In this document: one piece after another, positions 1 through 6,143 of the stretch
Position numbering within the stretch: position 1 is the first letter of the stretch
Layout of the letters: each line of letters starts with the position of its first letter
DNA from: Methylovulum sp.
Lineage (GTDB): Bacteria; Pseudomonadota; Gammaproteobacteria; Methylococcales; Methylomonadaceae
DNA: 7,569 nucleotides
Direction of reading: 5' to 3'
NCBI GenBank assembly: GCA_028713595.1
Contig: JAQTNZ010000110.1
Span: forward strand, 1-7,569
Notes under the pieces: generated by a model
The model's input: only the letters and a program-made list of their open reading frames with translations
What the model was told of the DNA's origin: nothing
Database searches by the model: none
Made by a program: the position numbers and the translations under genes

Positions 1-249
1 GTCGTTGTGGCTATGGATGAAGGCTTGTTGCTACGTAGCACCCTATTGGTGTACTGCCTGCCCTTAGTTGCGTTATTTGTCGGGGCAGGCATTGCCGACA
101 GCCTGCTAGGGGCGACAAGATACGCTGACTTATGGGTTGCGCTCAGTGCCGCCATCAGCTTGTCAGCGTCATTAGCCTTGGTTAATAGGATTCAGGGCGC
201 TTGGTTTATGGGACAGCTTCCTACACCTACCATCATTAAAAAACTTTAA
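1..249 (+). CDS. rseC: RseC/MucC-family sigma-E regulatory membrane protein, C-terminal fragment
   Basis: The frame is open from the first base, so the gene begins before the window; 82 residues remain before the TAA at 247-249. The fragment opens with the strand VVVAMDEGLLLRSTLLVY, then a helix rich in Leu/Val/Ala/Gly (roughly residues 12-35, with the LVYCLPLVALFVGAG pattern), a short polar turn, and a second helix (about residues 42-59). This matches the C-terminal half of RseC/MucC, an inner-membrane protein with two transmembrane helices after a cysteine-containing N-terminal domain (family knowledge; that domain lies outside the window). RseC modulates RseA/RseB control of sigma-E and is also tied to SoxR reduction. 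The internal GTG/ATG at 7-15 is not a start, because the homologous sequence continues through it. The family call rests on the double-helix pattern and is fairly firm. Confidence 0.72.
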   Translation, partial: VVVAMDEGLLLRSTLLVYCLPLVALFVGAGIADSLLGATRYADLWVALSAAISLSASLALVNRIQGAWFMGQLPTPTIIKKL

Positions 250-263
250 ACAGTCTTCTGGCT

Positions 264-560
264 ATGAATGTCTGGGCGATCAATAAAGACACTCCCCTTA
301 AATTGCTGTTATTGGAATTGGTGCACCGTTACGGTGAAAATACCTTGGCCTTGAACACCCAAGAACAGCATTTCCAAGCCATCGAACTGCGTGCCATTAA
401 CGACCCTAGCCTATCCGCCTATATCTATACCTTTGCCCAAGCACCAGGGCGTTATGGCATAGACCTAAAATATCCCATTGCCACCCATAATATCGTTGGC
501 GAAAACGAAGACCTGCCATTAGGGCAAACCCTAGAAATTATTGCCACCCACCTCTTCTGA
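264..560 (+). CDS. Uncharacterised 98-residue protein
   Basis: I do not recognise this family. The ATG lies 14 bp after the rseC stop, so it is likely co-transcribed with rseC, although no good Shine-Dalgarno sequence precedes it. The product is soluble: no signal peptide and no transmembrane segment. It starts with MNVWAINKDTPLKLLLLELV, a likely helix, and continues with alternating polar and hydrophobic stretches suggesting a small alpha/beta fold, including YIYTFAQAPGRYGIDLKYP near residues 53-71. There is no cysteine and no obvious metal-binding or catalytic motif. Codon use resembles the neighbouring genes, and no competing frame of similar quality covers the interval, so it is probably a real gene. 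It ends 38 bp before the convergent stop of the exporter gene. Confidence 0.6.
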   Translation: MNVWAINKDTPLKLLLLELVHRYGENTLALNTQEQHFQAIELRAINDPSLSAYIYTFAQAPGRYGIDLKYPIATHNIVGENEDLPLGQTLEIIATHLF

Positions 561-598
561 CAACCCCAAAACCATAGGTTCTGACAGGCTACGGCTTA

Positions 599-2260
599 TC
601 ATGGGTTGACAACCTCTTCCCGCATCTGCCCCATATCCATGATTAACAATCTGTCGCAGTAATTGAAGTATTTTTCGTCATGAGTCACCACTATGATGGT
701 TTTGCCTTGTTGCTTGAGCTGTTGCAGGATGACTTCATAAAAAAATTGTCTAAATTCGGGGTCTTGGTCAGCCGCCACTTCATCAAACACATAAATGGCC
801 TTATCTTCCAACAGGGCGATAATCAAGGCCAGACGCTTTTTTTGGCCGGTGGACAAATTGGTGTTGATAAACCGGCCATTCTTGTAACCCGTCTTCTGTG
901 TCAAGCCCATAAGCTGCAAATAATCGTTGACCGCCGACACATCAACATCCTGTTGCCCATAGAAACGGTCAAACAAATGGAAGTCGGTAAAAATAATGGC
1001 GAACATATTCCGGTAATTGTCCAGCAAATCGCTGTCCACGGTGTTTTTATCCACGACAACCGCACCGGAATCAGGCTCATAAAGTCCGGTCAACAGCTTA
1101 AGAAAAGTCGATTTACCGCTGACGTTACCGCCGCGTATTAACACCAGCTCACCGCACTTGACAGCCAAATTGAACGGCCCCACCGAAAAGCCTTCTGACT
1201 GGTAAGTGCGCGGATAGCAGAAGCGGACTTGGCTCAGCACCAATTGGCTGAAAAATTCTGGGGCTTTAAAAACCACGCGGGGCGCATCCACCACCTCTTT
1301 GGCGGCATTCAGCTTATCCTCAAGCGTCTGCAAAAAACCCACCGCCGCATCAGCCCTGGCTAGGCTGGGGATCATGTCCAACACAATCACGATCGGCCCG
1401 ATAATGTATAAGGTGATGGTGGTGAGGGCCATAATGTCATCAGCCGCCAGTTGGCTCAATTGCGGCAATAAAAACACGATGCTCGCCATCAGCAAATAAA
1501 AGTAATTCTGGGCATAAAGCTGCAAATCGACATTGCTGATGTCGGTGGCGATACTGTTGCGCAACGCCTCATCGGCAACCCGCCCCATATAGTTATGGCA
1601 TAAGTCTTCGCTTTTTTGGCGGTTCATTTTCAATTCATTGAAACCATCCAGCACATGCTGCATATAGTTCAGATACTCGTTCTGCTTGTCCATCGCCTGC
1701 TGCATGGTCTTGTTCATGGAATGAAGCAGGGCGCGGATGGTCAGCACGGCACAGGCAATGCACACCACGGACAGCAAAAATGCCGTGCCGGACAGCATCG
1801 CCATATAGCCGAAACTGCATATCAACATGATGATGGCCGGAAAACCATCCGCCAAACGGTGGGCACCTTGCGAGATCAGTTCGGTTTTTTCGGACAACAC
1901 CGAAAGGATTTGGGTTTTGCCGATATCTTCATAAGCTAACGGTTTTAAATCCCTTAGCCCCGTCAACACTTGTTTCCGATAAGCAAAAATGCTGGTTTGC
2001 ACCAAATGGCTGATACGGTGGGTAATGTAACGGCGGCACAGGAAGTACAGGGCGATGGACAATAAAAATAAGAAAAATAAGCGGGCATCCAATTCCGGTT
2101 GGTCAAAGTCCTTGGCGGCATCATTGAGGATAACCAAAATTAAAGCATTGATAATGCCGCAAACGACCGCCGCCCCCATCAGCATGAACTTGCTATCGGC
2201 GGTATGGGCAATTAAAAAATCAAATAATTTTGACTGGATCAGTGGCTTGGCTTTTTTCAT
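599..2260 (-). CDS. Cyclic-peptide export ABC transporter, fused permease and ATPase (PvdE/SyrD type)
   Basis: This 553-residue half-transporter would dimerise in the inner membrane and export a peptide or siderophore precursor into the periplasm using ATP. Residues 1-310 form the membrane domain, with hydrophobic helices near 25-46, 61-76, 141-177 and 255-300. Residues 340-550 form the nucleotide-binding domain: Walker A GGNVSGKST (377-385), signature LSTGQKKRLAL (469-479), Walker B AIYVFDE with catalytic Glu494, and switch His527 in VVTHDE. The stretch FDEVAADQDPEFRQFFYE is characteristic of the cyclic-peptide/pyoverdine exporter family (PvdE, SyrD; TIGR01194) and separates it from ordinary MsbA-like exporters. 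Length is normal for the family. Family members usually read GGNGSGKST, so Val380 replaces a glycine. The gene lies 42 bp downstream of the PPTase gene on the same strand and is probably in one operon with it. The substrate cannot be deduced. No strong Shine-Dalgarno precedes the ATG. Confidence 0.9.
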   Translation of the reverse strand: MKKAKPLIQSKLFDFLIAHTADSKFMLMGAAVVCGIINALILVILNDAAKDFDQPELDARLFFLFLLSIALYFLCRRYITHRISHLVQTSIFAYRKQVLTGLRDLKPLAYEDIGKTQILSVLSEKTELISQGAHRLADGFPAIIMLICSFGYMAMLSGTAFLLSVVCIACAVLTIRALLHSMNKTMQQAMDKQNEYLNYMQHVLDGFNELKMNRQKSEDLCHNYMGRVADEALRNSIATDISNVDLQLYAQNYFYLLMASIVFLLPQLSQLAADDIMALTTITLYIIGPIVIVLDMIPSLARADAAVGFLQTLEDKLNAAKEVVDAPRVVFKAPEFFSQLVLSQVRFCYPRTYQSEGFSVGPFNLAVKCGELVLIRGGNVSGKSTFLKLLTGLYEPDSGAVVVDKNTVDSDLLDNYRNMFAIIFTDFHLFDRFYGQQDVDVSAVNDYLQLMGLTQKTGYKNGRFINTNLSTGQKKRLALIIALLEDKAIYVFDEVAADQDPEFRQFFYEVILQQLKQQGKTIIVVTHDEKYFNYCDRLLIMDMGQMREEVVNP

Positions 2261-2302
2261 AATATGATCTGGCGGTTAGTTGGGCTGTCCGATACTGGCA
2301 AT

Positions 2303-3085
2303 TTAATACCGGAAAGGCACCTGCATAGCAACAGCCGGCAACGGCAAACTGCTTTGCAAAGGCACCACTTTGTTGATGGACAATTGGAATTTATTATGGC
2401 TGCCCACGTTGACGGCCACCGCTGCGATATGCCGCTGCGTAGGGTATAATTGCCAAAACTGCCAATGGCCGGGGTTATCCTGCATAGCCGGCTCAAAAGC
2501 GATTTGCACCCGTTGGTTGGCGGCTATCGTAAAGCTGAATTGGTCTAAAGGCAGTGACAGGCCCATGCCTCTGGCCTTGATATACGCTTCTTTCAACGTC
2601 CAATACTCAAAAAAACGCTGCTGTTTTTGTTGTTCGGATACTTGGTTCAGATCGGCAATTTCCGGTTTGGCAAAAAAATGCTCGGCGATATTCAGGCTGG
2701 CACGGTCTTTGTGCCTATTCTCTATATCCACCCCCAAATCATGCGCCAAAACAATCCCGCACATAATCAGGCCGTCGGTATGCGATACATTAAAACGGAT
2801 AGGCAAATCAGCTTGAGCCGTAGCTATTTCGGGCTTGCCATAAGAGTTAAGCTCAAAACGCCAAGCCTTAGGATCAATATCGATATAACGTGATAAGGTG
2901 GTGCGTAGCAAGGCCCGTGTGACCAGATATTGATGCCGATGCTGGGCAAAATAAAACCGTTGCCAACGCTCTTTTTCTGCATCACTCAGCAAATCGGCAT
3001 AGTTTAACAGCAATGCCCCGTCTTTTATCTCGTCAGGATAGGCAAACCAAATATGGATGTAGTCTTTATGTAAAGATAAAGCCAT
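2303..3085 (-). CDS. Sfp-type 4'-phosphopantetheinyl transferase
   Basis: The enzyme transfers the phosphopantetheine arm of coenzyme A to a serine of carrier-protein domains, activating peptide or polyketide synthases (family knowledge). The 260-residue length fits the Sfp/Gsp/HetI class, not the ~125-residue AcpS class. Visible motifs are NSYGKPEI (80-87, CoA pocket), FNVSHTDG (98-105), LGVDIEN (117-123) with metal ligands Asp120 and Glu122, and FFEYWTLKEAYIKARGMGL (158-176) with Glu166 and the catalytic Lys in WxxKEAxxK. All key residues are present, so an active enzyme is expected. The C-terminal ~30 residues after position 230 are unconserved in character. The gene is first in a leftward unit with the exporter and diverges from the DUF697-like gene across 242 bp. 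The ATG at 3083-3085 has no strong Shine-Dalgarno. The carrier-protein partner is not in the window. Confidence 0.93.
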   Translation of the reverse strand: MALSLHKDYIHIWFAYPDEIKDGALLLNYADLLSDAEKERWQRFYFAQHRHQYLVTRALLRTTLSRYIDIDPKAWRFELNSYGKPEIATAQADLPIRFNVSHTDGLIMCGIVLAHDLGVDIENRHKDRASLNIAEHFFAKPEIADLNQVSEQQKQQRFFEYWTLKEAYIKARGMGLSLPLDQFSFTIAANQRVQIAFEPAMQDNPGHWQFWQLYPTQRHIAAVAVNVGSHNKFQLSINKVVPLQSSLPLPAVAMQVPFRY

Positions 3086-3239
3086 AGGATCAGCTTAGAT
3101 AGGTTTTGGATGGCGTCATTAAGGCAAGTAATGCCAAAGTATATCGGCAAATCGCCTTAGGTGTGGGCTTGAAGCGGTTTTCTGTCATAAGCGTTTGAAT
3201 TTTTTGATAGGACAAAACAATTAAAGCAATAGTGGTTGC

Positions 3240-3268
3240 TTGCCAGTTGACTACATATTGATTATGCT
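3240..3268 (+). promoter_or_regulatory. Candidate sigma-70 promoter for the rightward gene run
   Basis: TTGCCA (3240-3245) and TATGCT (3263-3268) are separated by 17 bp, matching five of six -35 and four of six -10 consensus bases. It lies in the AT-rich divergent spacer about 60 bp upstream of the ATG at 3328. An overlapping weaker alternative is TTGACT (3247-3252) with TTAACT (3269-3274) at 16 bp spacing. The rest of the spacer (3086-3239) holds no clear gene, and I could not find a convincing promoter for the leftward PPTase gene in it. Confidence 0.4.
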
Positions 3269-3316
3269 TTAACTGTCTTTTAGACGCTATCCATATTAAA
3301 GTAAACCAACTGCCAT

Positions 3317-3323
3317 AGGTGAG
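3317..3323 (+). promoter_or_regulatory. Ribosome binding site deciding the start of the DUF697-like gene
   Basis: AGGTGAG stands 4 nt before the ATG at 3328. The in-frame GTG at 3319 falls inside this motif and has no ribosome binding site of its own, so the ATG at 3328 is preferred. Confidence 0.6.
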
Positions 3324-3327
3324 CACA

Positions 3328-3807
3328 ATGACCGAATTAGACAAAACAAATGATAACCTAGCCGATGCTGAAGAATTAGTTAAAAAAAGCATGTATGTTT
3401 CTATGGCGGCGGGGTTGGTGCCGGTGCCGATGTTTGATTTTCTGGCAATATCCACTATCCAATTGGAAATGATCCGCCGCTTGAGCCATATTTACGGCAT
3501 CCCTTTTATGGAAGGCAAAGTCAAAAATCTGTTGGGGGCGGTCATAGGCGGCGGCCTTACCTCATCCGTCGGCCCGTTGGCGGCCAGTTTAAGCAAAATG
3601 ATTCCGGTGGTGGGCTGGAGTATCGGCGCGGTGACGTTGCCGTTGACGGCAGGTGCATCGACTTATGCCATAGGTAAGGTGTTTATCCAGCATTTTGAGT
3701 CAGTCGGCACCTTTTTGACCTTTGACCCTAAAGCGGTACGCGCCTACTATGCGGAACAGTTCAAAGAGGGCAAAATCATCGCCGAGGCCAACAAAACCGC
3801 CGCTTAA
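3328..3807 (+). CDS. DUF697/YcjF-like membrane-associated protein
   Basis: The product has 159 residues from the ATG at 3328. It opens with a charged amphipathic segment (TELDKTNDNLADAEELVKKS), then a hydrophobic hairpin around MAAGLVPVPMFDFLAISTIQLEMIRRLSHIYG (25-57). A glycine-rich hydrophobic region follows (67-120), with IPVVGWSIGAVTLPLTAGASTYAIGK, and a charged tail ending in AEQFKEGKIIAEANKTAA. The pattern of a VPxPxxD helix, then a 'QLEMIRRL..YG' helix, then a Gly/Ala-rich helical pair ending in 'tAGASTYAIGKvFIqHF' is that of DUF697 (PF05128), found fused to or near GTPases and of unknown function. No GTPase motif is present here. The gene begins the rightward run, diverging from the PPTase gene, and ends 115 bp before the SPFH gene start, with a hairpin between them. 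Confidence 0.7.
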   Translation: MTELDKTNDNLADAEELVKKSMYVSMAAGLVPVPMFDFLAISTIQLEMIRRLSHIYGIPFMEGKVKNLLGAVIGGGLTSSVGPLAASLSKMIPVVGWSIGAVTLPLTAGASTYAIGKVFIQHFESVGTFLTFDPKAVRAYYAEQFKEGKIIAEANKTAA

Positions 3808-3825
3808 GGGGTGTTCTGTTTATCC

Positions 3826-3859
3826 CAACCCGGCATGGTTTGTCAAGCCTACCGGGTTG
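3826..3859 (+). terminator. Nested stem-loop between the DUF697-like and SPFH genes
   Basis: CAACCCGG (3826-3833) pairs perfectly with CCGGGTTG (3852-3859). Inside, GGTTT (3837-3841) pairs with AAGCC (3845-3849), using one G-U pair, around a 3-nt loop. No T-run follows on either strand, so it is not a classical intrinsic terminator. It may attenuate transcription or protect a processed mRNA end between the first gene and the downstream four-gene unit. Confidence 0.4.
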
Positions 3860-3922
3860 CGCCATATTGACTATCGCCCGGCATAAAAAGCCCAGCCTTT
3901 GCCTGATTGCAGTATCATTCCT

Positions 3923-4741
3923 ATGCGTTATTTGCCCATCTCCCTGACATCAACCATCATCATCCTGATACTGCTGATGTATTTCCAACCCTTGATATTC
4001 ATCACCATAAAAGCCGGTGAAGAAGGTGTATTGTATCGGCGTTTTGCCGGTGGCACCGTCACCGACCAAATTTTTAAGGAAGGTTTTCATATTGTTCTCC
4101 CTTGGAACAAGATGACTGTTTATGACACCCGCATCCAACAAAAAAGCTATGATTTTTCGGTGCTGACCGCCGAAGGCTTAAAAACCGAGTTGTCCTTATC
4201 CATCCGTTACTATCCCAGGCGCAATGCCTTAGGGGCTTTGCACCAGCAAATTGGCCCAGATTACCTGGAAAAGGTCGTCATCCCCGAAGTGGACAATACC
4301 TTGCGGATTTTGGTCGGGCAAATGGACATCGATGAGCTTTACACCAGTAAAGGTGGCGGCCTGCAAAGCCTAATCACCAAATCCATTTCCGAAATCGAGC
4401 GCAATTATGTGGTGATTGAAGACGTGGTGTTACGGCAAATCATTTTGCCGAAAAAAGTCGAAGCCGCCATTGAAACCAAAATTGAGCAAAAACAATTGGC
4501 ACAAGCCTACCAATATCGACTGATGGCGGAAGAGCAGGAAGCCAAAAGAAAAAAATTGGAAGCCGAAGGCATCAAGGAATATAACGCCATTGTCGCCGAA
4601 TCCTTATCGGCAGACATTTTAAAATGGAAAGGCATCCAAGCTACCCAAGCATTGGCCGAATCCAACAATGCTAAAATTGTCGTTGTCGGCAATGGCGGCA
4701 ACCAATTGCCCATTATCTTGGGCGGCGAAACAAAACCGTAA
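3923..4741 (+). CDS. Prohibitin/SPFH (band 7) family membrane-anchored protein
   Basis: Using the ATG at 3923 the product has 272 residues. A single N-terminal hydrophobic anchor (residues 5-29, STIIILILLMYFQPLIFITI) leads directly into the SPFH domain (about 30-185), which starts with KAGEEGVLYRRFAGGTV and contains FKEGFHIVLPWNKMTVYDTRIQ. A charged coiled-coil follows (about 180-222, rich in Glu/Lys/Gln). The tail ILKWKGIQATQALAESNNAKIVVVGNGGNQLPIIL is the usual C-terminal signature of bacterial prohibitin-like proteins. These proteins oligomerise into membrane rings or microdomains that organise or protect partner proteins (family knowledge). An in-frame TTG at 3899 would add eight residues (MPDCSIIP) but lacks support; the ATG also lacks a clear Shine-Dalgarno, so the start is uncertain. 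The stop is one base from the next ATG, implying translational coupling and a joint function with the binding protein. Confidence 0.88.
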   Translation: MRYLPISLTSTIIILILLMYFQPLIFITIKAGEEGVLYRRFAGGTVTDQIFKEGFHIVLPWNKMTVYDTRIQQKSYDFSVLTAEGLKTELSLSIRYYPRRNALGALHQQIGPDYLEKVVIPEVDNTLRILVGQMDIDELYTSKGGGLQSLITKSISEIERNYVVIEDVVLRQIILPKKVEAAIETKIEQKQLAQAYQYRLMAEEQEAKRKKLEAEGIKEYNAIVAESLSADILKWKGIQATQALAESNNAKIVVVGNGGNQLPIILGGETKP

Positions 4742-4742
4742 T

Positions 4743-5963
4743 ATGATTAGAAAAAAGCTTGCGATAAGCATAGTGTCAATTGCCATAATAGCGGCCTACA
4801 TTTTTTTTATTGGCTATTATGACAGCTATGATTATTCCCTACGCCGCCGCGCCCAAATAGCCTCCCAAAATAATGCGGAAATTCATGTTGCCGCAGTATG
4901 GAACTTGTTACATGAGCAGAGCTTTATAAAAGGGGTAAAACTCGCCGTCAACGAACTGAATGCCCAAGGCATCGAACTCAAAGACAAAGGCAAGTCAACG
5001 CTCGCCCATATTGTCCTTCATGAATACGATGATGGCAATGACGATAAGGCGGAAAATGCTTGGCTATCGATAGGCCGCAACCATCAAATCGTCGCCGTTG
5101 TCGGCCATTCGTCATCTGTTTCGGCAATCCCGGCCTCCATCAGTTATGAGTATAATGGGGTATTGTTTATTTCCGCCATCGCCACCGATCCGGCCTTAAC
5201 TAACCATAACCTTAAATATACCTTTAGCATCTGCCCTTCTGACAAATATTTTGTCAATAAACTGGTTGACTATGCCAAAAGCCAAAAATTTTTTAAATTG
5301 ATCATTTTGTATACCCGCGATGATTATGGGATAAATTTTTACCAAGAGTTTAGCGGCCAATTGGACGGCAATTTTGAGGTTGCCGCATCACGCTCTTTTT
5401 ATCCCCTAGCAGAAGATATTGAAGCCGGCAACATGGACAGTAAAACTGACATGATTTTTCAGGTTATGCAAAGCGGCTTTGATGCAATCGTACTGATTGC
5501 CAGAGATGAGGTGGGCGTGGAAATGATCCGGCAATTGCGTTCCATGGGCATAACCCAACCCATTTTAGGGGGCGATGGCTTGGACAACCAAGTCATCTGG
5601 AACACGCTTCAGCCGACTCCTGACAAGACATTGGTCACTTCGGTGTTCGCCGCCAATGATGCCGCCGTAAAAAACAGCCCGCAAGTCGATCATTTTGTGG
5701 ACAATTACCAAAAAACCTACGGCTTGGAACCCGGTTATCTGGCTATCCAAGGCTACGAGGCGATGATGGTCTTGGCACGGGCGTTCCAATTGACAGGGAC
5801 GACTGTCCCTATTAAAGTGGGGTCAACCCTGCGCTACCATTTCCAAGACAGTTATAACAATTATGCGTTTGACAGCAATGGCATGATTGCCAATAAGACC
5901 ATCTACATTAAAGAAATAAGCGACGGCAAATCAAAAATAATCGCCACGGAACCGTTACCATGA
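4743..5963 (+). CDS. Membrane-tethered type I periplasmic binding protein (Leu/Ile/Val-binding-like)
   Basis: The product has 406 residues. Residues 4-23 form one hydrophobic segment after MIRKK, with no lipobox cysteine and no clear signal-peptidase site, so an uncleaved N-terminal anchor is likely. The rest is a two-lobed type I solute-binding fold (Peripla_BP_6): the first strand IHVAAVWNLL (47-56), AVVGHSSSVSAIPAS (118-132), GVLFISAIATDPALT (139-153), YTFSICPSDKYF (159-170), LIILYTRDDYG (186-196), FDAIVLIARDEVGVEMIRQLRSMG (246-269) and PILGGDGL (273-280). Amino-acid, amide or urea binders share this fold, so the ligand is unknown. No permease or ATPase of that importer class is in the window, which makes a sensory or scaffold role as likely as import. 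The ATG lies one base after the SPFH stop without its own Shine-Dalgarno, and the stop overlaps the next ATG. An upstream extension of the frame to 4668 overlaps the SPFH gene and is rejected. Confidence 0.87.
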   Translation: MIRKKLAISIVSIAIIAAYIFFIGYYDSYDYSLRRRAQIASQNNAEIHVAAVWNLLHEQSFIKGVKLAVNELNAQGIELKDKGKSTLAHIVLHEYDDGNDDKAENAWLSIGRNHQIVAVVGHSSSVSAIPASISYEYNGVLFISAIATDPALTNHNLKYTFSICPSDKYFVNKLVDYAKSQKFFKLIILYTRDDYGINFYQEFSGQLDGNFEVAASRSFYPLAEDIEAGNMDSKTDMIFQVMQSGFDAIVLIARDEVGVEMIRQLRSMGITQPILGGDGLDNQVIWNTLQPTPDKTLVTSVFAANDAAVKNSPQVDHFVDNYQKTYGLEPGYLAIQGYEAMMVLARAFQLTGTTVPIKVGSTLRYHFQDSYNNYAFDSNGMIANKTIYIKEISDGKSKIIATEPLP

Positions 5964-6133
5964 TAATGCTCCTTTACATTTTGGCCTGTGTGTTGATAGC
6001 CGTGTTCGGCATCAACAAAAAATTTGGTTTTTGGGGCTATTTTTTCGGTTCCATACTGCTCACGCCACCGATTGGCATCATTTTGGTCTTGGCATCGGAC
6101 AACAAAAAAAATCCCCACCACCACACACCTTAG
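5960..6133 (+). CDS. 57-residue two-helix membrane protein
   Basis: The ATG overlaps the binding-protein stop as ATGA (5960-5963), and the frame runs to TAG at 6131-6133. The product has a first helix, MIMLLYILACVLIAVFGI, then a basic turn NKKFGFWG, then a second helix YFFGSILLTPPIGIILVLAS, and ends with a polar tail containing three histidines. The second helix carries an 'F(F)GSILLTPPIGIIL' pattern that recurs in many small uncharacterised bacterial membrane proteins (recollection, not checked). GGA at 5948-5950 is a weak Shine-Dalgarno. Its own stop codon sits inside the Shine-Dalgarno of the methyltransferase. The tight packing on both sides and the clean hydrophobic profile make it a credible gene, likely acting with the SPFH protein and the tethered binding protein in the membrane. 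Exact function is unknown. Confidence 0.68.
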   Translation: MIMLLYILACVLIAVFGINKKFGFWGYFFGSILLTPPIGIILVLASDNKKNPHHHTP

Positions 6134-6136
6134 GAG
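6132..6136 (+). promoter_or_regulatory. Ribosome binding site of the methyltransferase gene, overlapping the preceding stop
   Basis: AGGAG lies 7 nt before the ATG at 6144, a near-ideal spacing. The in-frame ATG at 6138 is only 1 nt away from it and is rejected as the start. The first two bases of the motif are the last two of the TAG that ends the 57-residue gene, a geometry that favours re-initiation by the same ribosome. Confidence 0.7.
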
Positions 6137-6143
6137 CATGCCC

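Noticed and set aside
570..580. Small hairpin AACC-ATA-GGTT between the convergent stops at 560 and 599
   Set aside because: The stem is only 4 bp with no T-run on either strand, too weak to call a terminator for either gene.
680..1141. Plus-strand open frame of 153 codons
   Set aside because: It is entirely antisense to the ATPase domain of the exporter, whose motifs are unambiguous.
2370..2816. Plus-strand open frame of 148 codons
   Set aside because: It is antisense to the PPTase gene; its many Cys and Trp codons are typical of a shadow frame.
3090..3455. Minus-strand open frame of 121 codons ending 4 bp before the PPTase ATG
   Set aside because: Its first half is antisense to the DUF697-like gene and no start within it has a Shine-Dalgarno. 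The product is unrecognisable. The closeness of its TGA to the PPTase ATG could allow coupling, but nothing else supports a gene.
3867..3890. TTGACT followed by CATAAA as a promoter for the SPFH gene
   Set aside because: The spacing is only 9 bp and no -10-like hexamer occurs at 16-18 bp.
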